A stretch of DNA of 64,000 bases, from assembly GCA_033064195.1 (NCBI GenBank), contig JARBJD010000157.1, positions 101,694 through 165,693 of the forward strand, given 5' to 3'. This DNA comes from Blattamonas nauphoetae (lineage: Eukaryota; Preaxostyla; Oxymonadida). The notes under the pieces were generated by a model that was not told the DNA's origin, did no database searches, and was given only the letters and a program-made list of their open reading frames with translations. The position numbers and the translations under genes are program-made. The first letter of the stretch is position 1, and each line of letters begins with the position of its first letter. Below are positions 1-11,522 of this stretch, one piece after another.

Positions 1-2162
1 CAAGTCGGCACGACAGTTAGATCCCTAATTGATCAAAATCTCAAATCATCAGATGAAGGACTGCGACGAACACTCCCTCCCTTGCAAACTCGATCTGGTC
101 GCCCTTCAATCGATACTCCGCAGCCATTCCGCCTTTCACCTCGGATCACATTCGACCTTTCCGGCTGAGTGCACAGCGGGACAGTTCCTGGTCACTTGAT
201 GAAGATCTCCGTCGATCCCCGCCCAACATGCACTCTCGTTTCCGACTCCATCGACGGTGTTCCCACACCCCGCGTGACCCACTGCAGTGTTTCGGGATTT
301 GGGGGATTCATGGAGTTTGTCGGAAGGAGTGACGACAACTGCTCTCGACCGACGTTCATTCCTTCGTCACGACGAACGACTCGTGGGAACAACACCGAGA
401 CACTGTCTGGATGAACCAACAGCCAGTGAAGACAAGTCACTCTGCGAACACGCTGGGTGTCTGTTCGTGTTTGGTTTGGTGGACTCAGTGTTGATTCGAA
501 CGGGAGGAAGAACGGCTCAACGACCTGTGGTATTACTCAATTGACCAAAATGGATTTCCACAGCTTGTTCCGCTGAGGGAGGACTTGTCAGCTATCGTGA
601 GGGGAGCAGTGGCATTCGGTCACCTTCTCCCAGAACCAATCCCTTGTCAATCCGGACCAACACACTATTTGGACCAAAACAATCGAAATTGACGACGAAC
701 AGCCGATCTTCTTCTCGTCGTCACTGGCCCAGCGTGACCAAATGGACCATCCCGACCGTCGACCGAAACATCCTCGCTTCGCAGATTCGCACAATCAGAG
801 CTTTATCCTCAACTCTCCCTTCTTCCAAGCCTCTACCTTCGCCGCTTGCACTGTCGCCATGAAGGACGGACTTGTCGACATGGACGGGTTGGATGGGGAC
901 GAGCTTCGGCTGTTCTGGACGTCTTGGAAAGTGTCTGAACTCGCCCCCAACATGTCACACAGCAAGTCGGAGGTTCAGCAAGCGAGTGGACGGATAAGAA
1001 GTCGGAGTGTGGCTCTTCTGGGGAGGCAGGCGTTCTTGTTTGGTGGTGGCGTGTCAGATGGGCTTCAGACGGATGCCACTCACAAATGCAACATACCGTT
1101 CATCTCACCCCTCACCGACACCTTCACCTGCTCGCAACTTCGGCACTTTCGTCGATTCGTCAGCATGCCCGCCTGGGCACGAACCTTCCAAAACATGAAT
1201 CAAATCAGACAAGAATAAGGGAAGAAACGAACGAAAAAAACCGCACCCTTCGCTCTCCACGTTCAATCATTCTCCACACCTCATCCTCGTTTTCCCACAA
1301 TCTGAACATCACTCGCTCGCTCTCTCGCTTCTGATTCCTGATCTGCCACTGTGTGTGTGTCCACGGCAGGTTCGGATCTCTTTGTTTGGCTGATTGTGGT
1401 TGTCTGTTGACTCTCTTCACCAACCGTGCCTGCCCCATCCTCGCTCCCTCCTCGTCCGAACTCCATTTGAGTGCATTCTCCTCATCGCCCTCGAACATCT
1501 GCAGACGTGTGCAAAGCATTCACTTTCACCAATCCGAGACACTCCAGCTCATGCGATTTCACCACTCACTCTTCGTCAATCCCTCCCTTCCGAAAGATCA
1601 ACTCGGCCGACATCAGCACTCCGATGCCAGCCTCCTCACTCCACGCGAGGGAGCGTTCGTGTCCTGCTCCACTCGCCGCCATCTCTGCTTGTGTTTGTTG
1701 CTTTGACTCTGCCTTCGTCTCCCTTTGTGTCGATGCAAATTGAGATCTGGCACCATGCTGTTGACATTGTGGAGTGCTTGTCTGAACGAGGACTCAGCGC
1801 ACATTGACTGCTCGATCCAAACTCCAACATTTCACTTCTGTCGATTGTCCACACTTGGAATCCTCCGTTCCAGCGACTCCACGACGACATTGTGGAAGAC
1901 TCCACCGAAATGTTGGATGCAGTTGGCAAGACCGGAGCATAAAGACGGGAGGAGTTGGATTGGGAAAACGAGATCGAAGTCATCAGCAACACTCCGAAAG
2001 AATCCAGGGAATCCGAACGAAAAATGGATTTCATTCTTCATTTCCAGGATATTCACCTTTCTTCTTTTCATCCGATTGAGATTGTTTCCACTCGGCGAAG
2101 ACAACATCAGCTCGCACATCCTCCTCCTTCACAACGGTACTTTCACTTCGATCTTCATTGAT
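1..2162 (+). other. Degraded, unrecognised coding-like region
   Basis: I recognise no family in the first 2.2 kb. Many short open stretches exist in all frames but none exceeds about 160 codons. The best candidates are 742-1218 and 1955-2161 on the plus strand. The stretch from about 1750 to 2162 looks protein-like in two successive frames (an acidic helix-rich segment around DWENEIEVIS at 1957), but it is cut by TGA and TAA codons and no convincing introns bridge them. It may be a decayed host gene, or a gene with introns that I cannot place. No RNA gene or repeat was seen. Confidence 0.3.
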
Positions 2163-2323
2163 TTCTAGCTATTTCAGTTGTCGACACAGCATCTCATCTT
2201 TTTTGAGCAACTATTGATTTCTCATTTGTTGGTCACAACTTTCAAAGTCTCGTCTTCGACTTGGTTCTGTTTAACGGGTTGATCGCTTGTTCGAAACATT
2301 TTAAACAAAGTTGATCGTGGAAT

Positions 2324-5082
2324 ATGGCTGATAGTACCGAAGTTCCCGAAGGCTGTTTGTCATGTTCTTGTTGTTCATGAATGAATTTCGATTGTGGTTG
2401 TTGTTCAGATTCTTGGGTTCGGATCGTGTACTCAGGTGGGACTGTGATGGTTGTGGAAATGATTGAAAAGTCGACCAACATCCACTACACAGGAAAGATA
2501 GTACAGTGCTTGACTCAAAACGACATCGATCAATTCAATAAAGAAGCTGGAAGACTGAGAACTTTCGACCATCCTCGAATCATCAAACTGAAGGAAGTCA
2601 TCACAATGGACAACATCAAAGTTATGGTGATGGAACTGGGCGGAACCCCTCTTTCTGAAATAATGAAAGATTCCAAATCAAGGAATGATCCGATACCTCG
2701 CGAAGTGTGTTCGCCAATCGCCTTTTCTTCTTGTTCTTCTTCGCAAATTCTCATTTTTCTCTCATTTTCATCTTCAATCTGTGGTTATTTTGTTGATTAT
2801 TTCAGAAAATATATCGAATCATGGAGGATATTTCGTCCGCACTGGACATGATGCACAACCACTCAACCGGACGGACGGCGCACGGCAATATCAGAATTCC
2901 GAACATTTTAATTGGCAGGGATGGCCATGCGAAGCTCTGTATGTCTGTTTTTCCACTATATCGTCCTTGTCTCAACTTACTTCCTCTCTGATCCTCTGTT
3001 CATCGTCGAAGGTGGGTTTGGGGAAACATATTCGGATGACATGAGCCTCACTGAATTTGAGATGCCGCAGCTGTACGTTTCGCCGGAGAGACTGGACTCA
3101 GAGTCGGGAGAAGCGACGTGCGAGGGGGATGTGTGGTCGTTGGGAGTTGTGCTGTATTGGCTGCTGTTTGGAGAGCCGCCTTTCAAGAAAAATAACATGG
3201 TGCAACTGATTCGGGACATCCCGTCGTTCAAAGCAGTCAATATTCCGAATTCTTGCGGAGAAGAAGAGCGAGCGCTGCTGATGCGAATGATGGACCCTGT
3301 CTGCCTTCATTATCTCTTTTGATCATCCCTCCCTTTTTCTTAATCTTCCCTTTTGGTCAGTGTGCAGAATCTCGAATAACTTGTCGCCAGCTGCGACTCT
3401 CCAAGTCGTTCCAATGCATTGTGAACACAATTGAAGGAGTTTGGAAGCTGAAAAATGATGAACAGACGCAAAGGGTGGAAGCAGAGGACAACAAGTGGAA
3501 AGCTGAAGCAGAACGAGGAAGGATGGAAGAAGAGAAGAAGAAGGCAGAATCTGAAAGAAGGAAGATGGAGGAAGAGAAACAAAAAGCAGAGGAGAAAGCA
3601 AGAAAAGCAGAGGAAGCGAAGAAGAAGGCGGACGCAGAAAGAACTCGGATGGAAGAAGAGAAGAAGAAAGCAGAAACAGAAAGAAGGAAGATGGAGGAAG
3701 AGAAAAGAAAAACGGAAATCGAAAGTAGGAAGATAGAAGAGGAGAAAAGGAGAGCAGAGTGGAAGCTGAAGACGATCGAAGAACAGAAACAACAAGCAGA
3801 GAGAGAAAAAGAGGAACTCTCAAACGAAGTGAAGCGAACTCTTCAAGAACTTGAGGATGCTCGAGAAGCGAAAGAGAAGATCGAGCGAGAGATGCATTCT
3901 TTGAAAACATGGTACGACGATTTGAAACTCCAACTATCCAATTTCCCTGCTTATGTTGGAACTGAATCTCTCACAACGATTGACCGAACTGTTCACAAAC
4001 TCACTCCAAACTCAATCACTCAGATCATCAAGCAGAAAACTGGAGATTGGAGAACAGCATACTCTCTTCCGATCGACGAGGGAGAGTGGGAACTCAAAAT
4101 CAGAGAACATGACACACTTTGGCATGTGAGTGTGTTCTTCTCTCTTCTCATCTTTTCAGCTCTTGGCTACCTCAGACATCCTCTTCCTGAAAACGCCACA
4201 CAACAACAGTGTGGCACCTATTTCGGTGGGATTGGCGGTCACTTCGTTCTTTGGAAGGGAGGGATGCGGCATGCAGGAAAAGAATTCAAGCCAGCAGGAA
4301 CGAACAAGAAGTGTGATGAAGTTGGGCAGACAGCAGCGATTCGAGTGAACATGTCGACTCGAGAAGCTCGACTGTTTCTGGACGACGAAGAACAGCCTGG
4401 GATCTTCACCGACATCCCTTCTCCTCTCTGCCTCGGAATTACAACACAGAACCAAAATACCCGAATTGAAGTCATTTATTTTGCCACAACAGACGGCTCG
4501 AAGACAGAACATGCGAAATGGGCACTCTCCATGTCAACTCGAATCAAGGCCTTGGAGGCAGAGAACCTGAAGCTGGAAGATACGATGGACAGGATGAGAA
4601 TAATGCTCCGAACAGAATGGGATGGAACAGAGTCTCTCCACTCAGTCGATGGCACTGCGCACCAGATATCTCCAACCACTCTCACACAAGTCATCAAACT
4701 CGAAAAGACCAATGAATGGAGGACAGCATTCACTTTTCCGGTCGAAGAGGGAGAGTGGGAATTGAAAATCAGAGGAAATGACACAGTTTGGAATGTGAGT
4801 GTGTTCTTCTCTCTTCTCATCTTTTCAGTGCTTGGCTTCCTCAAACATCCTCTTCCTGAAAGGTCCACACACACACAGTGTGGAAGCTATTTCGATGGGA
4901 TTGGTGGTGATTTCCTTCTTTACAGTGGAGGGATGTGGCAAGGAGGAGAATTCAAGCCAGCGGGAACAAACAAAAAGTGTGATCGAGTTGGGCAGACAGC
5001 AGCGATTCGAGTGGACATGTCGACTCGCGAAGCTCGACTGTTTGTGGACGACGATGAACAACCTGGGATATTCACCGACATC
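2324..5082 (+). pseudogene. Kinase/coiled-coil/SPRY gene, copy 1 (pseudokinase, interrupted by a transposon)
   Basis: This is a spliced gene whose ORF resumes at 8182 and ends with TGA at 8263-8265. Introns inferred from GT-AG borders and from alignment with the paralogue at 13101 are 2355-2408, 2705-2805, 2939-3011 and 3299-3360. The encoded order is an N-terminal protein-kinase fold (residues about 11-265), a long charged coiled coil rich in KAExERxKMEEE, one SPRY/B30.2-like domain from residue about 448, and a second from about 670. The kinase is probably inactive. The catalytic-loop HGD of the paralogue is HGN here, and the DFG codon GAT has become GGG, giving GFG. A 3.09-kb element sits within the second SPRY domain, flanked by a 9-bp duplication, so the present ORF stops at 5088 just inside it. 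Without the element the coding sequence would be about 850 codons. SPRY domains normally bind protein partners, so a scaffold or sensor role is inferred. Confidence 0.8.
5074..5082. repeat. 9-bp target-site duplication ACCGACATC (left)
   Basis: ACCGACATC occurs at 5074-5082 and again at 8173-8181, exactly next to the two ends of the inverted-repeat element. In intact SPRY domains the sequence occurs once, encoding part of the TDIPSPLCLG strand. This identifies it as a duplication made on insertion. Confidence 0.9.
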
Positions 5083-5262
5083 GGGTAAGTATAGAGACAG
5101 ATCTGATTTTGTATACACACAGATCTGTCCGTTGGTATAGGCACAGATCTGAAGGATACACACAGATCTGTCTATATGTTCATAATTTTCGACTATATCA
5201 CACATTTTTTCTCTGATTTATCTTCGAAACAAATTGTATGTCCCTCTACCCCCTTTAAAACC
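5083..5262 (+). repeat. Left terminal inverted repeat of the 3.09-kb element
   Basis: The repeat contains three to four CACAGATCTG motifs separated by TATACACA/GGATACACA, followed by a unique stretch ending in CCCTCTACCCCCTTTAAA. The reverse complement lies at about 7672-8172, interrupted by the MITE at 7751-8073. Confidence 0.8.
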
Positions 5263-5575
5263 ACAACTCTCGAAAAAGTTGGACCAGAAGAACTGATCAA
5301 GCCAGAATAAGTACAAAACGTATCACAGGTGTGACATGGTGAGGTGAGGGATGACAGCGATCGGATATGAGGGAGGAGTGATGTCATGGCTTTGTTGATG
5401 ACGCGGTTCTGTGCAGGAAGCTGGCAGAGGGAAAGATTCAGGGAAAAAGTGAAATGAAGAGGAGAACGGGATACTGGTGCGAGATTCGGGTCGTATCGCA
5501 TCCAGAAGAGCATCATTCAGGTACGGTGGAACAGGAGGTGCTATTGGTGGTGAAACAGTGAGGAGCACAGGATCC

Positions 5576-7056
5576 TCATTTCTGTCGTGTTGGGGCGACC
5601 AAGGAGAGATCTGAAAAGGCACTGTCTGTGCGGGGAAGGTAAGATATCACAGCAGGAGCGCGAGATGGAGTGGTGGCGAAGGCGGGGATAGGAGAAGGGG
5701 CGACAGGGGTTGAGAGGGGAGAAAGAGGGAGTTGCGGGGGTGTCTGAGGTTGTGGAGGGTGTTGGGTGGGGCTGGATGTGTTTCGGCGAGATGCGAGTGC
5801 TCTGTGGATGGTCGGAACAGGCGATGGTTCTTCCTCAGACTGCTCGCCTTCAAAGTCGTCTTCTGCAAGGATTTCAGTTTGTTCTTCTTCTTTGTCCTCC
5901 TCATTATCCATCGCTGCTGCTTTTTGATGTGTGATTCGCTTGATTTCTGCTGTTTCCCACTCTGACCATTCCCCAGCTTGAGTCCTTCGCTCGTTCTCAG
6001 CTATGATCGGTAGTAATTCAGCTATAGGACACAAAACCCGCTAATCGACCAAATCATACCTCTTCACCTGCTGTAGCACCCCAAACAAGACACGGAGAGT
6101 GGAGTGATGTCTGAACCGCTCTCGAACTCCACAATAAGTCCGCTGATGCTCTTCGCAGGTTAATACAAAGTATGTTGTACGATTGTTGAACTCTTCCACT
6201 TGGAAGGGGAGAATGTCGATTAATCCGTTTGTTTTGATTTCCAACATTCTGAGATCTGGAAGCAGGTCAACTTTAGGTGAAAATTCTCGGAGGAGTGCGA
6301 TTTCTTTTTCGCAATCTGCAAAAGTTGCATTATTCCCAACTCTTGTCACCAGATCGGCGAGAGGGAGAGCAGCTTCGTCGGTGACTTCCTTTCTGGCATT
6401 TCATTCATCATGAATTCGTGTTTCCAGGACTAAGTGTTGGTCCAGTCGTAAAAACTTGAGATGGGGTGGCGAGTGGGGACGATTTGGTTGAGGAGATCCG
6501 AACCATCCGAAGAGGAAATTGTGTGGATGGAATTGTGTTTGAGTGGATTGGAAGGCAGTTCATTGACTCGACAAGGTAGTCATCCATCTCAAAGAACGGT
6601 GACAGTTCGCTTGTTGATGAATTAGTGTTTTGGGAGTGGGAGGAAAGTTGACAGTCGAGATCATGTGGGGAAGAGTTCAGATCGTCTCCATCGCTTAACA
6701 TATTTCCTCCATCTTCCAACCTCGAAAGGACGAAGTCATCATCACGTCCGATGAACGCCCGCGATTGCGTCGGATGTCTTCTTTTTCTGTTAAGTTTCTT
6801 GTTTTGTTGTGATGGGAAGACGACACGCTTCAACTTTGCTTCCCTTTTTGGTTGATCCAAAGCGCCAAGTGAGAGTGTGGGACTTGATTCTTTTCTGCCA
6901 AACTGAAAAGTACCGATTAATCTTTCGTGTAATTTGGCGGGAACGGATTTTTGAGTTTTGAGTGAGGCACATATCCAAAAACAGAGGGGAGTGGACGCTC
7001 TCGAATAATTTACCGGCCTCGTCCCACTTCCTTTTTGGCATGACGGAGGGCATCAC
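5576..7056 (-). CDS. Unrecognised gene carried by the TIR element
   Basis: Four minus-strand open segments follow one another: 7056-6790, 6860-6408, 6349-6041 and 6034-5576. Together they look like one gene with introns or small frame breaks. The first begins MPKRKWDEAG and is basic, with paired Arg/Lys clusters. The second is Ser-rich and acidic. The third is compact, with hydrophobic strands (ILPFQVEEF, YFVLTCEEHQRTYC). The last is acidic, then Pro/Ser-rich. I do not recognise a family or a DDE, YR or HUH catalytic signature. As the only gene inside the element it may be a divergent transposase or a cargo protein. Exon borders are not resolved. Confidence 0.45.
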
Positions 7057-7671
7057 GGTAAGTTGTACCGAATGGTGTCTAGTGAAGCAGCCACCAAACT
7101 GTCATGGTGTAATATGCTGAAGATGGAGAAAGAGATGAAATAATGATTGTGAAAGGTGAGACAGACTTTATGGGAACGTTCGTTTCACGAATGGGATTCA
7201 ATTGTTCGGAAATCAGTTCTACCCTACGATCGGCAGGTTAAACGAACTTAGACAACATTCCATTGTGTCACTAGATTTGCTATTGATCATTTCATATTCT
7301 ACTGGAATAAACGAGAGAATATACATGCTAGAACGAACTGAAATACTTGTGCCCTTTCGACGACGGATCGAAGGCATGGAGGATCAATTGTTTCTGCATA
7401 GAATCTGGCCTTGACCAGGGATGTTCGGAGACTATTTAAATTCTATATCCAGTCAAGTACATCAAGTTTATATGTCTGGGGAGAGGGAACTGCCATTAGA
7501 TCAATTCCATCAATTCCAGGTCGAAGGCAGATTGAGGATGAGTTTGATGAGACATGTGAGTTCGCAGTTTGGATTCGAATGGTTGTATAAATCGATATTT
7601 CGTGAGATGGAGAGAAATCAAGGCTTGACGGGTTGATCACTTCCATCGTTCACACAATGACAGACTTTTGG

Positions 7672-8172
7672 TTTAAAGGGGGTAGAGGGACATACAATTT
7701 GTTTTGAAGCTAGATAAGATAAAAAATGTGTGATATAGTCGAAAATTATACAGGGTGAGCCAAAAGTAACCTTCATCCCACAATTGTGTTTTTATGTCAT
7801 CTTTTCGAAAACAAACATCAAATAGAGATCGTTGTCGCTATACTGTTTGCTCACCACCTCATTCACTGATTTCTTTCTAATCAACTTCAGTGCAGTGTAC
7901 GAATGAAGTCAGATCGTTCGCATGTCCCGATTTCTGACAAAAAACGAACGAGAATTCAGTTAAGCTTTAATGATCACTCTCTTCATATTTCACGTCTTGA
8001 AACTCTCTTTTTTAACTTTTGTCGAAAAAGGCTTTGATCGGCCCCTAGAGAAGGTTACTTTTGGCTCACCCTGTAAACAAATTGACAGATCTGTGTGTAT
8101 CCTTCAGATCTGTGCGTATACCAAATTTAGATCTGTGTGTATACAAAATCAGATCTGTCTCTATACATACCC
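7672..8172 (-). repeat. Right terminal inverted repeat, split by a MITE
   Basis: Reverse complement of 5083-5262. It starts at GTTTAAAGGGGGTAGAGGG, runs to TCGAAAATTATA at 7750, is interrupted by a 323-bp mariner-type MITE, and resumes at 8076 with the CAGATCTG motifs to 8172. Confidence 0.8.
7751..8073. mobile_element. Mariner-type MITE, 323 bp
   Basis: The ends are CAGGGTGAGCCAAAAGTAAC and its exact reverse complement, flanked by TA dinucleotides at 7749-7750 and 8074-8075. TA duplication with CAGGGTG-type termini is characteristic of Tc1/mariner elements. The interior is AT-rich and has no ORF long enough for a transposase, so the element is non-autonomous. Confidence 0.88.
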
Positions 8173-8265
8173 ACCGACATCCCTTCTCCTCTCTGCCTCG
8201 GAATCTCCACACACGACCTGAATGTTCCTGTTGAAGTTCTTCATTTTGCTCGCATTGACATATGA
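8173..8265 (+). pseudogene. 3' end of interrupted SPRY gene copy 1
   Basis: After the duplicated ACCGACATC the SPRY reading frame resumes as PSPLCLGISTHDLNVPVEVL and ends at TGA 8263-8265. The paralogue at 13101-17778 has the same strand and following segment, so this is the severed C-terminus of the gene that stops at 5082. The sequence just downstream (TTTCTTTTGTTGTTGAGTCAC) also matches the 3' flank of the paralogue near 17930, showing that the duplicated unit included flanking DNA. Confidence 0.85.
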
Positions 8266-8476
8266 CGAAGCAAACAAAGTGACCTTGTCGTTACGTGTTG
8301 CTGCGACCCAACTGACCGACAACTCGGAATCTCGCTGATTCCGTCTTTCTTTTGTTGTTGAGTCACCTTTACGCACATTTCTAAAATGAATAATTCTTTC
8401 ACTTTATTTTATAGTCCCATCGTCCCGACGAATCGTGGTTTGATGCTCAGAATTGAATTCAACAAAAAGCGTGAAT

Positions 8477-8673
8477 TAACCAGTTGGGGGAGCTGAATTT
8501 CTGATGACCATAAGAAAAGCAGTCCTCATCTTGTCAGCATCCTCCAACAGCGGAATATCCAACTTATTGAAGGACATGTGCCCCTCAGGCATCTTCAGCT
8601 CAGTGACTCCCAACGAATGAAGAACAAATCGCCCGTTCTTGTCTGATGGTGATGCCTTCAGATCCTTGAAACC
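8477..8673 (-). pseudogene. HECT E3 ubiquitin ligase, C-lobe end (severed)
   Basis: The minus-strand frame reads GFKDLKASPSDKNG, then MPEGHMSFNKLDIP, and stops at 8477-8479. This matches the last part of HECT C-lobes, where the catalytic cysteine lies in a motif like LPxAHTCFNxLDLP. Here the residue aligned with the catalytic Cys is Ser (codon TCC in HMSFN), so thioester formation would be lost. The rest of the domain is 3.2 kb away at 11886-12674 on the same strand. The upstream edge coincides with a transposon-like terminus at about 8674. Confidence 0.75.
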
Positions 8674-8770
8674 GGTTAAGTATAGGCGCAGATCCGTTTT
8701 TGGCTACACGCAGATCTAAAAAAAAGGATACGCGCAGATCCAAATGGATACACGCAGATCTGTTTTCAAT
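8674..8770 (+). repeat. Solo terminus related to the 3.09-kb TIR element
   Basis: GGTTAAGTATAGGCGCAGATC followed by repeated ACACGCAGATCT motifs closely parallels the left end of the element at 5083 (GGGTAAGTATAGAGACAGATC plus CACAGATCTG motifs). It abuts the broken HECT C-lobe exactly. I found no matching opposite terminus between here and 12 kb, so the element appears truncated or rearranged. Confidence 0.6.
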
Positions 8771-11522
8771 TTGGTTCTTTTCGTTGATATGTCACGTTTT
8801 TGTCTCCTAAAACTTCAGTATTGATCGAGTCTCTCTTAACCTCCTTTCAGAATAACCAAACAATTGAAATAAGCAGATGAATTGTGCAGAGTGGTTTCCA
8901 AAAGAAGGGTGGTCTGAGATTTCCATCTAAAGATGTGGTTATGGAGGAGATATCGAAAATTTTGGTCATACTCCATGGTGATATTCAGAAGTTCGATTGG
9001 AGGAATGATGAAGAAGGGTTGCGGAGGAGTTTTGGCTTCGAAAATGGAGAAGTCAAAATTGGACAATAAGCGTCTCCCGATTTGATCATGAAGTTCCAAA
9101 AGAGGGGAGGGTTGGGCGGAATAGTTGTTTGGGTGAATTGGAGAGGAGACATGGGGTTGAGTGATGAGGTGAGTGGATCGTACGCGGTGGAGTCTTTGAG
9201 AGGGAGTGTGGTGACAGTGCAACTTTTTTTCGATCAAATGAAGAGTTAGAAGCTTTGACTGATATTGTCTGAGCAGAATATCAGCGACGGAAATGTCATT
9301 GTTCGTGGAGATTCAACCAGTGTTCGGATCAGGCGCCTGAAGGTCTAATATGATTCCTTCCTTCTCTGAATGATAATCAGAGAAGGAAAGATAGGTGACA
9401 CTGATGATAAGGCATTTCTATATGAGGGATATTTGAGAATGACGAGATTTGCATGTAATTTCGAATGTGACAGAGGAGAACTCGGTTTTTGAAATACTTC
9501 CCACATAAAACCAGGCTCCATTTGTAGATGTTGGCCTGTTAAGCTGTGTCCAGTCGAGGTGGCAATGTCCAGTCCAATGTCCAGTCTCCTATTTAGGAGC
9601 CGAGGGAGTTCAAAAAACCGGGCAATGGGTGAAATCCAAGTCATTGCAACAAAATGACTCGAAACTTCAAGGGAAGGTGTTCTGTGGGCAGATTAGAGAT
9701 ATTTCAGCAGATTGAGGTCAATTGTGTCCGGAGAACTTTATTATCGGATGGAAATGGGATGATCATTCCAAACCACATCCTTTTCTCCGCGAATTATCAA
9801 TTCTACAAACATATTCTTGCAGCAATGATCTCAAAGATGGAATAATTGACACAAGGCAAAACAGTGTGATTAGTGACGAATTAAGTGAAAAGAAGACAAA
9901 AGATACGGCAGCCGACCTTCAGCTTGTTGTGATTCTTCTGAATTTCCTTCGACGATTGGCTCAGTCTATTTTAGGGCTGGTTGAGATCTTACAAACATCA
10001 ACAGCGCGTCTATGTATGACCAAAAAAGAGGAGGTGAGACCGTTAACAAGTGTGATCATGATTTAGTGGGAGTTCTTGAGGAAAGCGATTGTGAAGAATT
10101 CCCGGTTGAAGAAGCTGTGTTCAACGACGTTGACTTCGTTGGAGCATTGTCGTGTGGGGGGAAATGTTGAATTCTGGAGGTTAAGGAGAAAAAGAGAAGA
10201 AGGATCAATGTGGAGAATGTGAAAGAGTATGAAGAACGGAGATATCTCTTGAGAGGACAATGAAGATGAGATGAAATTTCTGGGAATTCATTCTGACAAA
10301 CCTTGTATCGATGATAAATTCTTCTCTTCCATTGTTTTCGTAAAGTATTTCATTGTCCTGAATTTTCGGTTCTTCTTTCTTCTCGACTTGTTTTGTTGAT
10401 TCCTTATTTTCTTCACCGATTGATTCGGCCATCGTTTGATCAGTTAGAGTTACAACAAGTGCAACAGTGTGTTCTTGTTCAATCTTGTTCTGGCTGGGTT
10501 CTGGAGACTTCACTTCCTTTGGAATCACAACTGTCTTCGAATCTTTCTTCTCAACATCTGATTCCATATTCCTAGCTACCATCTCCTCTGATTCTTGCCT
10601 CTTCGCCTCGGCCTGTTTCGCGATCTGTTCAAATCTCCCCTTAACTCCCGATCTATATGTCGAATGTGAAGATATGAATGAGGAGGGTCAAATACGATGA
10701 AAAATGTCAAAAAATGAATAAGCAAGAGATGCAAACCGATGGCAACAGATCTCCCATCCTAGTGCATATTGGGGAACAATATGCCCGTCGTCTTGGAGGT
10801 TCCCTTTGAAAATACTCTGAGTCCATTTTCTACCAATTCGATGACAGTTGTTCATTTCTTCTCAGAGGAGAAGACGTACGACAGTTCGATCGTGTTGACT
10901 TTTCGCTTGTGGATGAATGAGCACACTGTTCCTGCAAGAGATGGAGAGAAAAGTGAAGGAAGTGGCTAGAAATTGAAAATAAAGAGAGAAAACACTATCA
11001 ACGGCGACTCAAACTGTTCTGAGTTTGGTCACATCCAGGGGCAGCAAAATGCAGAGATGAAGGCACTACCTCGCTCAAACAAAGTGATGAGGTCTAAGAC
11101 TAATCAAAAAGTGAGAGATGGGTGGTAATATCACACCAACATCGAAATGGAGACGCAACTGTGACCCTTTATAGATGTCGATTGGACATCCAGGACTGGA
11201 TGTCCAATCGGACAGTCCATTTTTGCCGACTCTTTGAAAACTTCAAAAACGGTATGCACTAATTGAGAAGACATCAGAACAAAAGTATCAGCGAAATGTC
11301 CAATGACATCCAATGACGTCCAATGGTGGGTGGATCAAGCAACTCGTCACTAGAAGAAGAGTATCATCGGATTCTCACCATTTCGCTGATTTTTAACAGA
11401 CTATTCTCATTTTCAAGTGAAAGGAAACAAATATATGGAATGAGAGTAAAATGAACAGGATCAAAATTGAATATCCAATCGAAGTCAATTGTCCAGTCCA
11501 ACGCTGGCACCGTCCAATCCAA
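8771..11522. other. Insertion-derived region without recognised genes
   Basis: These 2.7 kb separate the two HECT pieces. Only short ORFs occur, such as 8836-9237 and 10205-10582 on the minus strand, the latter acidic and Lys/Glu-rich. No family is recognised. TGTCCA(A/G)T motifs cluster near 9540-9600, 11180-11340 and 11480-11525, including a perfect 13-bp palindrome with a 2-nt centre at 11181-11208. The region probably consists of one or more decayed mobile elements. Confidence 0.35.

Larger units (their letters stand above)
5083..8172. mobile_element. 3.09-kb TIR DNA transposon with 9-bp target duplication
   Basis: Both ends begin GGGTA(A/T)GTATAGAGAC and carry several spaced CACAGATCTG motifs. 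The terminal inverted repeat continues to about 5262 on the left and from about 7672 on the right, roughly 180 bp once the nested MITE in the right arm is discounted. A 9-bp duplication flanks the element. In known eukaryotic superfamilies 9-bp duplications with long TIRs point to Mutator-like elements, but I recognise no MULE transposase inside. The only gene-like content is a minus-strand gene at 5576-7056. It could be a non-autonomous MULE carrying a cargo gene, or an unclassified family. A related terminus lies at 8674. Confidence 0.8.

Noticed and set aside
3323-3910. Long minus-strand ORF opposite the coiled coil
   Set aside because: Leu/Ser/Phe-rich complement of the KAExER repeats; a shadow of the plus-strand gene.
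4793-4837. A 34-nt spliced intron in the SPRY domain
   Set aside because: Removing it puts the rest of the domain out of frame, whereas translating it gives an uninterrupted SPRY-like domain; kept only as a finding.
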